Source of the DNA: Ichthyophis bannanicus
Lineage: Eukaryota > Chordata > Amphibia > Gymnophiona > Ichthyophiidae
NCBI GenBank assembly: GCA_033557465.1
Contig: CM066044.1
Location: forward strand, 191,758,184-191,822,183
Direction: 5' to 3'
DNA length: 64,000 nucleotides
Part shown: piece after piece, positions 31,268-43,651 of the stretch
How positions within the stretch are numbered: the stretch's first letter is position 1
Layout of the letters: each line of letters starts with the position of its first letter
Program-made: the position numbers and the translations under genes
The notes under the pieces: model-generated
What the model saw: only the letters and a program-made list of their open reading frames with translations
What the model was told of the DNA's origin: nothing
Databases searched by the model: none

Positions 31268-31630
31268 ACCCATATGTGAGGACTGACTTCCTGCTTGGTC
31301 CTGAAGAAAGAGTAGTTACTCACCTGTAACAGGAGTTCTCCAGGAGCAGCAGGAATCAGTCCTCACATCCCTCCCTCCTCCCCTGGGAGTTTCAGTTGTA
31401 CATAGTTTATTTTTACTTTTTGTGTGCTGTTCTAGCTATGTCATTTGACTGAGCAAGTTGGCACCTTTAGGCGGGAAGGGAACCGCGCATGCGTGCCTGA
31501 ATTCCCAAAGGCTTTCTTGGAAAGCTGGGGAAATGCTCCGCAAGGGCTCCATCGACGTCGATGTCACCCATATGTGAGGACTGATTCCTGCTGCTCCTGG
31601 AGAACACCTGTTACAGGTGAGTAACTACTC
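31268..31630 (+). repeat. ICR and right ITR of C
   Basis: The ICR (31270-31370) joins TCCTGAAGAAA and GAGTAGTTACTCACC. The right ITR starts near TGACTGAGCAAGTTGGCACC and ends GTGAGTAACTACTC. Confidence 0.92.
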
Positions 31631-31817
31631 TTTATTTCTTTATTTTTTATGGTCGCGTCTGCCTTCATTCGACGCCTACCGGTACTGCCGGTTCTCTTTT
31701 CTTCTTTACTAAAAATAAAATATATCTATCTATCTTTTCTTAAGTACTTTCTAAAGAAGCCTTTTCTCTCTTGGTGCTAGGCACCATTTTGGGCACTAGG
31801 TCCATTTTTCTTTTACA
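31631..31817 (+). other. 5' leader of E, resumed after C
   Basis: Continues the E leader interrupted at 20146. TTCGACGCCTACCGGTACTG resembles leader sequence of C and D before gag. Confidence 0.7.
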
Positions 31818-33637
31818 ATGGAAAACCAGCTACTGGTTTAAAAAAAAAAAAAAAGTTCTGTGTGGCGGTACCATATCCATCACTGACACCCATGACTGGT
31901 GTCTCAAATGTTTAGAACCTGACCACTCTCCATTGGATTGTCTCTCCTGTTGAAAGATGACCAAGAGGGGCCTGCAGAATAGAGCTGCAAAACCTGGTAC
32001 CATTTTTGCCGCAGATGCGATGTTCGTTTCATTGACGTCTTCCAGGGCTTCATCTTCCTCCCATGGATCTCAGGTAACTAAACATAAGTCTGCAAAGACT
32101 AGTCGGTCCTCAAAGGGTAGATTTCCTTCAAAGTATTGAGATGCCATCGGCGTTGCCCTTGAGGAAAGTTCACCGGCAAAACAGCCCCGGCAGGAGGCTT
32201 CATCTTCCAAAGCACTAATGGGACTCCAGGATGTTCTCTCGGCTTCCACCTCTGTAGAACTACTGGTGCCATGCTCTGGGGTCCCGGCCGCTTCTACCAG
32301 TACGGACACCCAAGCATCGGCAGGAGCGATAGATCAAAGATTTCTCGCTATTGAACGCAGTCTAGCGGCTCTTCTAACGGCTTCGGTATCGTTGAAACCG
32401 CTTTAGACTGTTCAACAGGCACCAGTATCGACACCGGTATCGGTACCAATGGCACCGGCCTCGGCAGGTATACCCCCTATGCCGAGTCTAGAGTCCATCC
32501 CCGGTATTCGAAAGATCGATACCGAGACACCTCGATACCGACTTCGATCAATACCGGTACCAAGCCTTGCACGAACATCGGGATCTCAGATATTTTGAAT
32601 CTTCCGATTCCGATGACTCTGCTGATACCAAAGCACTTTTTCTGGTGGATCCATCTCCTCCTCAGCGTAGAATGTCTCCTCCAGAGGACTTGTCCTTTCA
32701 GGATTTCAATCGTGATGTGGCTCCGAGGCCTTGCAATCACAGTGGCTCCTGAAAAGGAACCTAGGGCAGAAGAGTTAGAGATTCTTCAATACCCTAAAGC
32801 TCCTAAAGAGGCAGCTACTCTGCCCATTCATAAGATCCTTCATGATCTTATGCTGAGAATGTGGGAGAATCCTTTAACCACATCGCCACACTCTCGCTGA
32901 CTCGATACCGTGTACCAAGTTCCACCTTGTCCTCGCTTTCAGAAGACTCAGTTGCCACACCATTCAATGGTAGTGGAATCAGCCATGCATAGGATAAAGA
33001 GTGCAAAAAGACATTCTTTCAACAGGACTCTCGATGCTTTTGGGCGTCAATGCTTCCATGCTCTCAGCTAGAATCAGCTCATACATCCTATACATGTGGA
33101 TGTTCCTCAAAGAGGTTACAGGAGACTTGGAGCTTATGAGCCCTCTTCTTCCTGATAATAAAAGACAGGATTTTCTTGCTCTGGTCAGACATGCCCAAGA
33201 TGATTCCAAGTTTGTCAACCGTGCAGCCTTTGATTGCTTTGAATGCATCAGCAGAACCTCTGCTATCTCCATTGGTGCACGCTGTACTGCCTGGCTTCAG
33301 GCATCAGACTTGGAAATTTGGGTACAAAATAAACTGGGCAACATTCCTTGCACAGGAGAAAATCTCTTTGGCAAGAATTGTCAAGAAAAAGCTAATGAGA
33401 TTGACTGACAATACTACATTGGACAGGTTGTCAAAGTCTACAGCCAACCTAGCAAAGAAAAGATCTAATAAAAAAAAACCTTTTTCAACAAGAAAATTAA
33501 GTTTTATCCTTCTTATACCCAGCAGAGTCACTGTCCAGTCCATGCTGCCCAAAAGGGACAACAGCAACAAACAGAATAAACCAAAAGTCCCAAGAAGTCA
33601 GCCAGCTCAGCAGACTTAGCCTCCTCAGGGGCTTTGA
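31818..33637 (+). pseudogene. gag pseudogene of E
   Basis: It starts with ATG (MENQLL) and has an eroded Cys/His block SITDTHDWCLKCLEPDHSPL followed by a stop. Later blocks: IDQRFLAIERSLAALL, SPPEDLSFQDFN, ELEILQYPKAPKEAAT, LPHHSMVVESAMHR, SYILYMWMFLKEVTGDLE, SKFVNRAAFDCFE, ARCTAWLQASDLEIWV and CTGENLFGK. A subfamily close to A and H. Several stops and frameshifts. The end reads CTT TGA C. Confidence 0.88.
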
Positions 33638-33638
33638 C
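33632..33638 (+). other. Putative +1 frameshift site at gag stop (E)
   Basis: GGG CTT TGA C, the same core as the bacterial RF2 (prfB) recoding site CUU UGA C. RT follows in +1. Confidence 0.5.
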
Positions 33639-35546
33639 TCTTTTCTAGAGAACTTAGCCTTCCTGCCCCTGCAGAGTCCTGAACCCTCTACCATCCCCGG
33701 CAGATTGTCAGTTAGCCACCAGATGGCACCAAATAACATCAGAACATTGGACTCTATCCATTGTACGAGAGGGGTACAGACTTCATTTTCACAGCATGCC
33801 CCCTCCTACAATCATAAGACAGTTCAATTCTCAAACCCCTTTCGCCAATCTTCTGAGTCAGGAGGTCACAATACTTCTTGCCCAGGAAGCAATAGAAGAG
33901 GTACCATACCTCAACAGGGTACAGGGGTCTACTCCCCCTATTTTCTCATCCCAAAGAAAACAGGGGGGACACAGACTCATTTTGGACCTCAGAGAATTGA
34001 ACCAAATATCTGTTTCAAGAAAATTCAAAATGATCTCTCTCGGAACACTTCTGCCATACCTTCAGAGTTAGGATTGGCTATGTTCTCTAGATCTAAAGGA
34101 TGCTTATACTCATCCATTCAGATCACAGGAAGTTCCTTCGATCCCTTTTCCAGGGAAGACACTTCCAATACAGGGTTCTTCCCTTCGATCTGGCTTCTGC
34201 CCCAAGAGTTTTCACAAAATGCATGGCAGTAGTAGCTGCATTGCTACAGACTCTGGGGATATTCATCTTCCCTTACTTGGACGACTGGCTCATTCGAGCA
34301 CCCACAGCTCCAGAAGCCAACTCTGCTCTTACTCGCACAATGCGAGTTTTGCATTACTTGGGATTGGTCATAAACCTTCCAAAATCCCATCTCGCTCCTT
34401 CTCATTCCCTAGAATTCATAGGAGCTCACCTAGATACCAGACAATCAAGGGCTTTCCTTCCAGAGCCCCGCTGTCTTCGCATAGTGCAGCTAGCTTCCCA
34501 AACAGCGGTAAAAACCTCCCTAACTGCTCGGGAAATGCTTCAGCTACTGGGACATATGGCATCCACTGTACATGTGGTTCCCTATGCTCGTCTTCACATG
34601 CGAGCAGCCCAGTGGACCCTATTCTCTCAGTGGACACAGGCCTCAGGTTGCCTGTCGGACAAAATAAGAAACTCAGAATGTCTTATTTCATCCCTCCAAT
34701 GGTGGCAATCGCTGGAAAACCACCTCTTAGGCTTTCCTTTCCAGCAGCCCCTATTCCAGGCCACTCTAACAGATGTGTCCCAGTTGGGATGGGGTCCCAC
34801 CTGCACGATCTCTCCACCCAGGGTCTCTAGACCCTAGAGGAGGCTTGTCTTCACATAAACCTCCTGGAACTCAGAGCAATCTTCTTTGCTCTTCGAGTAT
34901 TCCAAGCCCAGCTCGGCTACAAAGACAGTCCTAGTCCAGACCGACAATCAAGTCGCCATGTTCTATGTGAACAAACAGGGCGGAACAGGCTCACTGTCAT
35001 TATGCAACGAAGCTTTACGACCATGGGCCCTCACCAGAAAGCATCAAATTCACCTCCTTGTGGTATATCTTCCAGGCATTCAAAACCTTTGGGCAGACAA
35101 ACTCAGCCGAGTACTGCTGCCACACGAATGGTCTTTCCACCCGGACCAGATTGCCCGAGTATTCCAACTCTGGGGAACCCCAGACATAGACCTCTTTGTA
35201 AGTCCACAGAATGCCAAACTTCCCTGGTTCTGTTCCAGAATTCCGGCTCAAAACTGTCGGGGAAGGGATGCTTTCCTTCATTGGGGTCAGGACTTCCTCT
35301 ATGCCTTCCCACCCATTCCCCTCATCCCGAAAACACTGTTCAAGCTTAAGAGAGACAGAGGTCGTATGATACTCATAGCTCCACGTTTGCCATGGTAAAC
35401 GTGGTATCCTCTGCTTCCTTCATCTCTCTTGTGCTACACCTCTGGAGTTGGGATGCGCTCCAGATCTTCTCTCCCAGGAGAATGGGATGCTATGGCACCC
35501 GAATCCCCAGTCCCTGCATCTCAGGGCTTGGTTGCTGAAAGCCTAG
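33638..35546 (+). pseudogene. RT-RNase H-methyltransferase-like pseudogene (E)
   Basis: Blocks: GRLSVSHQMAP-equivalent of GRLVHFAPRW, FLIPKKTGG, LILDLRELNQI, a damaged SLDLKDAYTHP region with a stop before LDWLCSLD, FQYRVLPFDLASAPRVFTKC, catalytic YLDD intact in FPYLDDWLIR, a TDVSQLGWG RNase H block (A changed to V), VQTDNQVAMFYVNKQGG, DIDLFVSPQN, YAFPPIPLIPKTLFK and LIAPRLPW. Stops and indels inactivate it. It is closest to A. Confidence 0.88.
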
Positions 35547-36344
35547 AACATCAGGATCTCAACCTTTCTCAACAGGTAAAGAATATCCTTCAGGCTTCCA
35601 GAAAACCCTCCACAAGGCGATCATACGCCTTCAAGTGGAAATGGTTTACCATATGGTGTTCTCAAAAGGGACTTAACCCTCTTGCGATACCGCCCTTTGA
35701 GCCTTTAGCCACTACAGCTCTAAAATTCCTTTCGTAGAAGGTCGTCTTCCTAATTGCAATCACGTCTACATGACGCATTAGTGAGTTACAAGCTTTAGTG
35801 GCTGATCCTCCTTATACAAGATTTCACCATGGATAAGGTTGTTCTTAGGACTCATCCTCACTTTATGCCAAAGGTGGTTTCGTCTTTCCATTTTTAAACC
35901 AAGCAGTTTACCTTCCTGTATTCTTTCCGAGGCCTCATTCCTCCAATACAGAAAGAAACCTTCATACCTTAGACTGCAAAAGAGCCTTAGCCTTTTACCT
36001 TCATAGAACGCAGCAACATAAAAAATCTTCTTAACTTTTTGTTGCTTTTGATTCTAGTCATTTGGGACTTGAGTTTCCAAAAGAACTCTAACTGGATTGC
36101 ACAGTGCATATCCTTCGCTTATGAGAGTAAGGGGCTTTCTCTCGAGAGCCAGGTCACAGCTTACATTGTGAGAGCCATTGCAGCCTCTATGGCTAACCTT
36201 CATTCTGTGTATATAGACGACATCTGCAGAGCAGCTACTTGGGCTTCAATGCACACTTTTACAGCCCACTACTGTTTAGACAAGGACTTCCGTCGGGATG
36301 CCTTGTTAGGCCAAGCTGTTCTTCAGCATCTCTTTCAGACTTAA
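35547..36344 (+). pseudogene. Tyrosine recombinase pseudogene with internal deletion (E)
   Basis: RRSYAFKWKWFTIWC, then a jump from NPLAIPP to FEPLATTALKFLS removes about 250 bp of the core-binding domain. TSARRISEL is interrupted by a stop (TST-stop-RISEL). The H-x-x-R box reads AYIVRA, so the His is replaced by Tyr. AATWASMHTFTAHYCL keeps the Tyr box. Confidence 0.85.
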
Positions 36345-36466
36345 TGCAACTCCTACCCACTGTCTGGGTTTGGATGCCAGAGATCCATGGGAGGAAGCAT
36401 GACCCATCTCACCATGGGTTTGCAGCTTCCTGGGGCCATCTCCCTGGCATCTTTCAGCTGGGGAGG

Positions 36467-36842
36467 CCCCCCCCCCCCCCCCCATATGTGAAAACTGCAT
36501 TCCTGCTTGTTCCTGATGATAGCATAGTTACTCACCTGTAACAGGTGATCTCCGGGAACAGCAGGAATTTAGTCTTCACAGCCCACCCACCTCCCCTAGG
36601 AGTTGTCTGTCTATCTCTCTCTGTCCTTCTCTCCTTTGTCTCGGCTAGAAACTCAACTGAAGAGGGAGAGTTGGAATGGCGGGAAGGCAGCACGCAGGCG
36701 CTGTGGGATGCTCCCAAAAACATTCCTATTGGATGCTGGGGAGCGTTCCCGTGCAGGCTCCGTCGGTACTAAAGATACCCATATGTGAAGACTAAATTCC
36801 TGCTGTTCCCGGAGGTCACCTGTTACAGGTGAGTAACTATGC
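36467..36842 (+). repeat. Poly-C tract, ICR and right ITR of E
   Basis: A 17-C run (36467-36483) replaces the sequence before CATATGTG. The ICR and then the right ITR follow, ending CACCTGTTACAGGTGAGT and AACTATGC. Confidence 0.88.
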
Positions 36843-37440
36843 TTTACCAGGGCTCGATGCTCATCGGCTGCATTCAGGCCTACCAGCTGTACGTGGGCAT
36901 GTACCTGAGAGACCTGGCGAAGGAATTCTCCGGGTTCTCAGCTGGTCTCTTCAAGGAACCTCTGCAGCAGTTCAACCTGGCCAAGGCCATCTGTGAGTGC
37001 TCCAAGTTTGTCTTGGGCAGCCTATGATGGGTTTGAGTCGATGGCTCGAGTAGCGGCAGCGGGCATCGGTGAACAATACCAAGCTTGACTAGAGTCGTCC
37101 GACTTTGAGCAGTGGGGTTCAGGATAAATTGGTCAATGTCCCATGCCAAGGAGAGAACCTATTTGTCAAACTCATGACTGACAAGGCTGACAAGCTGGAG
37201 ACCGAGTTCATGATGAGGACCAGGATCTCTAAAAAAGACCACTGCCTCTCCCTGATGGAAGAGCTCAGGTAAAAAGTTGTACTACCCAAGGAAAGGGGCT
37301 GCTTACAGAAAGTACCCACCTTTTCTGGTCTCCCCGGCTCCCCAAGAGGGTCAGCAGGCCAAGGGCATGGGCATATGGTCCTCGTAAGCAGACAGGTCCA
37401 AACCCCCCAGCCCAGCCAAAGTGGAGTTTTTGTCTCCTTG
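36843..37440 (+). pseudogene. gag C-terminal part of B
   Basis: It resumes after E with YQGSMLIGCIQAYQLYVGMY, LRDLAKEFSGFSAGL, AICECSKF and CQGENLFVK-type blocks across frames. The gag stop motif is mutated (TTT TGT C near 37430). Confidence 0.85.
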
Positions 37441-39310
37441 GGCATAGCCTCTCTACCCCAAGGAGGTCAGAAGCCCACAGGAGGACATCTGACCCACTAT
37501 GCTCAGAGATGGTTGACCAACACCACAGACTCCTGGGCACTTCGGGTAGTTAGGGAGAGTTACCTCCTTCACCTGACTTGGACACCTTCCCCTTGTTTTC
37601 TGGGAGAGCCCGTCAGGTCTCCCCTCGGAGCACCTTCTGAAGGTATTGACAGGTCTTCTCGAGGGCAAAGCGGTGGAACCGGTGCCCCACCATCTCAAGG
37701 GCAGGAGGTTCTACTCTAGGTACTTCCTCATGCTGAAAAGGACAGGGGGCCTGAGGCCCATCCTTGAACTGTGCAACCTCAAGTTCCTGGTGAGGGAGAA
37801 GTTCAAGATGCTCTCCCTTGGAGCATTGCTGCCCTACCTCCAACATGGAGATTGGCTATGCTCCTTAGACCTGAAGGATGCCTATACTCACATCCTCATT
37901 CACCCCAACCACAGACAGTATCTGCAGGTCATAGTGGGGGGTGGGCACTAGCAGTACAGGATACTGCCTTTCAGCTTGGCCTCTGCCCCAAGAGTCTTCA
38001 CAAAATGCCTGGCAGTCGTGACCGCCTTCCTCTGCCTTCAGGGGGTCTTTGTCTTCTCCTACCTGGATGACTTGCTCATAAAGGGAGGCATGGCCTTAGA
38101 GGGTACAGCAGGCTACTGCACGCACCATCCAGGTCCTGCAGCACTTGGGCTTTGTCATAAACTACCCCAAGTTTCATATCCTTCCGACACAATGTCTGGA
38201 GTTCATTGGGACAAAACCTGGAGACACTCCAGTCAAAGGCCTTCCTGCCCAGGGACCGAGTTGACCGCCTCAGGACTCTGGCATGGAATATACAACATCG
38301 TCCTTCCGTGCCCGCTTGGCTCCTTCTGCGCCTTCTCGGACACATGACTTCTACGGTCCACGTCAACCCATACGCTTGCCTCCAATGAGAGCTGCACAGT
38401 GGTGTCTCTGAGACCAGTTGACTCAGTCCACGGGGCGCCTCCGAGACAGAGTCTCCGTAACTCTCAACTGGCAGACTCCCCAATATCTCGAGGCAGGCAT
38501 GCCTTTTCAGACTCCTATCCCCCTAAATATCCTTACCACAGACGCCTCCTGGCTTGGCTGGGGAGGCCACTGTGAGAAACTGTGCACCCAGGGCAGCTGG
38601 TCACCAGACGAGTGCACACAGCAGATCAACCTCCTGGAACTATGGGCAATTTACTTAACCCTTTGAGCCTTTTGCCACCACCTGCCTCACCAGCCGGTGC
38701 TGGTCCAGACGGACAACCAGCTGGTGGTGAGATATATGAACAAACAGGGAGGCAAGGGGTCTCGTGCCCTCTGCCACGAGGGCAATGTTCTTCTGCTCGT
38801 ACACAATCCAACAAGATATTCTACGGGCATTATACCTACCAGGCCAGAACAACCTGCTGTCCGACAGGTTGAGCAGAGTCTTCCAGCCGCATGAGTGGCA
38901 GCTGGGACCCCACTGTGGCTGACCGGCTCTTCCGTATCTTGGGGAAACCCGTGATGGACCTGTTCGCCAGTTCAGACAACTTCTAGTTGTCCCGCTTCTG
39001 TTCCCGGCAGGCCCACCCCTCTAGGGTGGCAGCGGATGCATTCCTCGTCTCGTGGTCGGAGGGTCTCAGTACGCCTTCCCTCCCATGCCGCTGGTTGCCA
39101 AAACGTTATTCAGAACCTTCTGCAACAAGGCCTCATTCATCCTGATAGCCCCTCAGTGGCCCAGGCAACCATGGTTCCCACTGCTTCTCTGACTAACGGT
39201 GGAGACCCCCATCCCGTTGGGGACTTCTCCAGGACTCCTGTCTCAGGAAGGGGGCCTCTCTTCTGCACCCTAACCTTAGGTCCCTGTGTCTGACAGTGTG
39301 GCTGCTGAAA
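37441..39310 (+). pseudogene. RT-RNase H-methyltransferase-like pseudogene (B)
   Basis: FYSRYFLMLKRTGGLRPIL, FKMLSLGALLPYLQ, SLDLKDAYTHILIHPNHRQ, catalytic FSYLDDLLIK, HVNPYACLQ, LTTDASWLGWGGHC, VQTDNQLVVRYMNKQGG and SWSEG...QYAFPPMPLV-type blocks, then LIAPQWPRQPWFPLLL in parts. Many frameshifts and stops are present. Confidence 0.87.
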
Positions 39311-40056
39311 GGGGTGACCTTAGCCCTTTTCAACCTCTGGTCACCCGCATTCTTAGGGGTCTGCTCTTATCAAAGCCACTGGTTCATCCCCCGGCGACCA
39401 AATGGGACATCAGTGTGGTATTGGGGCAGCTCACTTGCCCACCCTTTAAGCCTCTGGCTACTTTACCACCTATGATACCTCTCATGGAAGGTGGCGTTCT
39501 GGTGGCACTCGCCTCTGCTTGCAGAGTTAACGAGCTTCAGGCCTTAGTGGCGGAGTCACCTTATACCAGGTTCTACAAGAACAGGGTGGTGCTCCGCACG
39601 CACCCTAAATTTCGTACAAAGGTGATATCGTCTTTCCATCTCAACCAGGAAGTGGTACTTCCTACCTTCTTTCTGAGATCTCACTCCAGTTGGGCGGAGA
39701 TAGTCCTTCACACCTTGGACTTTAAGAGGACTTTGTCTTTCTATATCCAATGCACTTAGACTCACCGCAAAGCTGCTTAGCTCTTCGTCTCCTACAATCC
39801 CAGTAGGCTGGGGGAGACTGTGACCAAGCGTACACTGTCCACCTGGGTGGCAGACTGTATCGCCCTCCTGGAAGGCCATGTCAGGACCATGGCGGCCTTG
39901 GTGGCAAACTTGCACTCTGTCTTGATGGTGGACATTTGTCGGACTGCCACCTGTTTTTCAGTCCATTCCTTAGCAGCTCATTAGTGCCTGGAAAGGGAGT
40001 CCCAATGGAACAGTGCCTTCGGCTAGACTGAGCTCCATAATCTGCTTGGGGTTTAG
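39311..40056 (+). pseudogene. Tyrosine recombinase pseudogene, N-terminus deleted (B)
   Basis: After the RT end, sequence jumps to PFQPLVTRILRGLLLSKP, so the RRSYAFKWRRF part is missing. It keeps VALASACRVNELQALV, YKNRVVLRTHPKF, HLNQEVVLPTFF, then an eroded H-x-x-R region (EGHVRTMAA) and a broken Tyr box. Confidence 0.83.
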
Positions 40057-40231
40057 GCAACTCCTACCCTTCGACCCTTCTGTGTTCAACGCTGTTTCCA
40101 TTGGATACAGAGTGCTGGTTTCCATTGGATACAGGCGTCCTTTGGTCTGTGGACACGGACTTAATTGCTGTTGCTCGCAGCTCCCCGTGAGGGAGTCTGT
40201 GTTTTTTCGCTATGTGTTTTCGGTAGCCTGT

Positions 40232-40335
40232 AGCTGGGGAATCCCATATGTGAGGACTGACTTCCTGCTTGTTACCGGAAAAAGCGTAGTTACTCACCTG
40301 TAACAGGTGTTCTCCAGAGACAGCAAGAATCAGTC
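40232..40335 (+). repeat. ICR of B, cut by a CR1
   Basis: GTGAGGACTGACTTCCTGCT and GCGTAGTTACTCACCTGTAA are followed by a break at AGTC. The rest, CTCACAACC, is at 45028. Confidence 0.85.
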
Positions 40336-40659
40336 ATAAGAACATAAGATATGCCATACTGGGTCAGACCAAGGTCCATCAAGCCCAGTATTCTGTTTCT
40401 AACAGTGGCCAATCTATGTCATATGTACCTAGCAGTTTCCCCAAGGGACACAGGTTCCACAATGCTTGTATTGGTTCAAGCATTGATATCCTGGGTCCCT
40501 TCTTAATAATAGTTTATGGACCTTTCCTCCAGGAACTTGTCCAAACCTTTTTTAAACCCAGCTACACTAACAGCCTTTACTACATCCTCCGGTAACAAAT
40601 TCCAGAGTTTGATTACACGTTGAGTGAAAAAATATTTTCTTTTATTAGTCTTAAATAGT

Positions 40660-43615
40660 TTACCCTGTAGCTTCATTGGCATGTCCCCTAGTCTTTCTAT
40701 ATTCTGATAAGGTAAACAATCTATCTACATTTACACGTTCCACTCCGTTCTTTAATTTATAGACTTCTATCATATTTCCCCTCAGCCGTCTCTTTTCCAG
40801 GTTAAAGAGCCCTAACCTTTTTAGCCTTTCTTCATAGGAGTATCCTTCCAACCCCTTTACCATTTTGGTGGCTCTTCTCTGAACCTTTACTAAAATTGCT
40901 ATATCCTTTTTAAGATACGGCGACCAGAATTGCACACAATATTCAAGGTGCGGTCTCACCATGGAACGATATAGAGGCATTATAATATCTTTTGTTTTAT
41001 TTTCCATTCCTTTCCTTATCATACCAAGCATTCTATTTGCTCTCTTGGCCGCTGCTGCACACTGGGCCGAGGGTTTTAACATGGTATCCACAATGACGCC
41101 TAAATCTTTTTCCTGGGTGGTGGTTCCTAATGTGGAACCTTGCATCGTGTAACCATAGTTTGGGGGGTTCTTCCCTAGGTGCATAACCTTGCACTTGTCC
41201 ACATTAAATTTCATCTGCCATTTTGATGCCCAGTCTTCCAATTTATCAAGATCCTCTTGCAATTTTCCACAATCCTCTTGGGTTTTAACAACTTTGAATA
41301 GTTTTGTGTCATCTGAAAATTTGATATCCTCACTCGTTATTCCACTTTCCAGGTCATTTATGAATATGTCAAAAAGCAGCAGACCCAGCACAGATCCCTG
41401 GGGTACACCACTATTCACCTTTCTCCATTGGGAAAATTGGCCATTTAGCCCTACCCTCTGCTTCCTATCTTTTAACCAGTTCCTGATCCACAATAGTACA
41501 CTGCCTCTTATCCCATGACTCTTTAGTTTTGCCAAAAGTCTCTGATGAGGGACCTTGTCAAAGGCTTTCTGAAAGTCCAGATACACAATATCAACCGACT
41601 CACCTTTGTCCACCTGATTATTCACTCCTTCAATAAAACATAACAGATTAGTAAGACAAGATCTTCCTTGTCTAAAGCCATGTTGGCTGTCTCCCATTAG
41701 GTCATGACTATCTACATGCTGAGTAATTTTATTCTTTATGATTGTTTCTACCATTTTTCCCGGTACTGATGTCAGGCTCACCGGTCTAGTTTCCTGGATC
41801 ACCCCTGGAACCCTTTTTAAAAAATGGTGTTACATTGGCGATCCTCCAATCTTCAGGTATTAGAGATGATTTTAATGATAATTCACAGATTACTAATAGC
41901 AGGTCTGCAATCTCATATTTCAGTTCTTTCAACACCCTTGGATGTATACCATCCGGCCCAGGTGATTTGCTACTCTTCAGTTTATCTAATAGTTGTAATT
42001 CATCTTCCCGATGTATCGATATTTCCTTCAATTCTTCCGCACCTTTAAATACCACTTCAGTCATGGGTAACATCCCTACATCTTCCTCAGTAAAGACTGA
42101 AGCAAAGAATTCATTCAGTCTCTCCGCTATCGCCTTGTCGCCTCTTAGTGCTCCTTTAACCCCTTTATCATCTAATGGACCAACTGACTCTCTCACAGGT
42201 TTTTTGCTACGAATGTACTTGAAAAGGTCTTTACTTCGCGTTTTTGCTTCCGCAGCAAGCTTCTTTTCAAATTCTCCCTTTGCCTGCCTTATCAATGCCT
42301 TGCATTTGACTTGCTTGTGCTGTGCTGTTTCCAGGTTTCGTCGTTTGGCTCTTTTTTCCATTTCCTGAAAGATGCTTTTTTGGCAACAGCCTCTCTGACC
42401 TCACCTTTAAACCATGCTGGCAGTTTTTTGGACTTCCTTCCACTTTTCTTAAAGCGTGGAATACAGCTGGTCTGGGCTTTCATGGTAGTATTTTTCAACA
42501 ACAGCCAAGCCCGTTATCCATGTTTAAATTCCCTGTTTTATGTAAGTTCAATGTATGGTTACTCCACATTGTACCAACTTGTTACTTCTAAACCGCGCTG
42601 ATGCCGAATAGTGCGGTATAGAAAAACGTTAAATAAATAAATAAAATAAATAAAAATAAAGCCTGATGTACGTCTTTAACCTTTGCAACTGCTCCTTTTA
42701 GTTTTTTCTTAACTGTTTTCCTCATTTTATCATAGTCTCCCTTTTGGAAAGTTAAAAGGTAGTACTGTGGATTTCCTTACTATCCCTCCTCCACTAATTA
42801 AATCAAAGGCGATCATGCTATGATCACTATTGCCAAGTGGCCCCAACAACCTTATCTCTTGCACTAGATCTGGTGTTCCACTAAGGACTAGGTCTAATAT
42901 GGCTTCCCCTCTGGTCGGTTCATGAACCAGCTGCACCAAGAAGCAGTCATTTATTTCATCTAGGAACTTCATCTCCCTAGCATGTCCTGACGTGACACTG
43001 ACCCAGTCAATACCGGGGTAGTTGAAATCACCCATTATTGTTACTGTGCTGTAACGTTTGTTAGCTTCCTTGATTTCTTTGAGCATTTCATCATCCATTT
43101 GGTCATTCTGGGCAGGCGCTCGATAGTACACCCCCACTGCCATTGCCTTCCCCCTTTTACATGGAATTTCAATCCATATAGATTCTACAGCAGATTTTGT
43201 TTCCTGCAAAACTTTAATCCTTTCTGACTCAATGCCCTCTCTAACATAGAGAGCAACCCCTCCACCAATTTGATCAGCTCTATCATTTCGATATAGTTTG
43301 TACCCAGATATCACAGTGTCCCACTGGTTGTCCTCCTTCCACCATGTCTCTGATATTCCAATCATATCTAACCTTTCATTTAGTGCTATATATTCTAATT
43401 CTCCCATCTTATTTTTTTAGACTTCTAGCATTTGCATACAAACATTTCAGAGAATGTACTTTATTCATATTAATTTGGCTATTGTTAGACATGGGTAATT
43501 TGGGATCTTTAAGCTCTGTCTGCTCCATACCTGAGGGCATTTGGGCTACTTTACTCTTTTGTGGAACCTCTCTGCTTTTGGTAGTATCCTTCAAAGATAC
43601 ATTCTTCCGAACCAT
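40660..43615 (-). pseudogene. CR1 ORF2: endonuclease and reverse transcriptase
   Basis: The endonuclease has LYANARSLKK, DMIGISETWWKEDN, GGGVALYVREGI, TIMGDFNYPGIDW and LGNSDHSMIAF. The RT has LKSSKSPGPDGIHPRVLKE, DWRIANVTPFFKKGSRGD, GFRQGRSCLTNLL, VYLDFQKAFDKVPHQRL, SGVPQGSVLGLLLFDIFIND, a catalytic region changed to FSDDTKLFK and [21 protein letters not shown] frameshift in an A-run after LKK, a SINE insert and a frame change near 41790 inactivate it. Confidence 0.92.
42512..42658 (+). mobile_element. SINE-like insert in CR1 ORF2
   Basis: Flanked by AAGCC (42507-42511, 42659-42663), with a core CCGCGCTGATGCCGAATAGT and a tail of AAATAAATAAATA. Related to inserts at 48113 and 62405. Confidence 0.65.
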
Positions 43616-43651
43616 CCGCTCTTGGGCGACTGTCGGCTTTCCCCTAATTAT

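Larger units (their letters stand above)
20147..31630 (+). mobile_element. DIRS-like element C, fourth level of the nest
   Basis: The left ITR begins TTTCTCCAGGACC. The right end is GTGAGTAACTACTC, and the ICR at 31290-31380 joins them. The ITRs differ at about 3 of 120 positions. RT is split by element D between codons for N-Q-G and I-F-V. Gag, RT and recombinase each carry a few frameshifts. Confidence 0.93.
19929..36842 (+). mobile_element. DIRS-like element E, third level of the nest
   Basis: The left ITR (19929-20120) and right ITR (36660-36842) are inverted copies with about a dozen differences in 105 bp. The ICR is at 36483-36583. Element C is inserted in its 5' untranslated region just after the left ITR. 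Gag, RT and recombinase of E follow C in order. Boundaries are accurate to about 2 bp. Confidence 0.9.
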
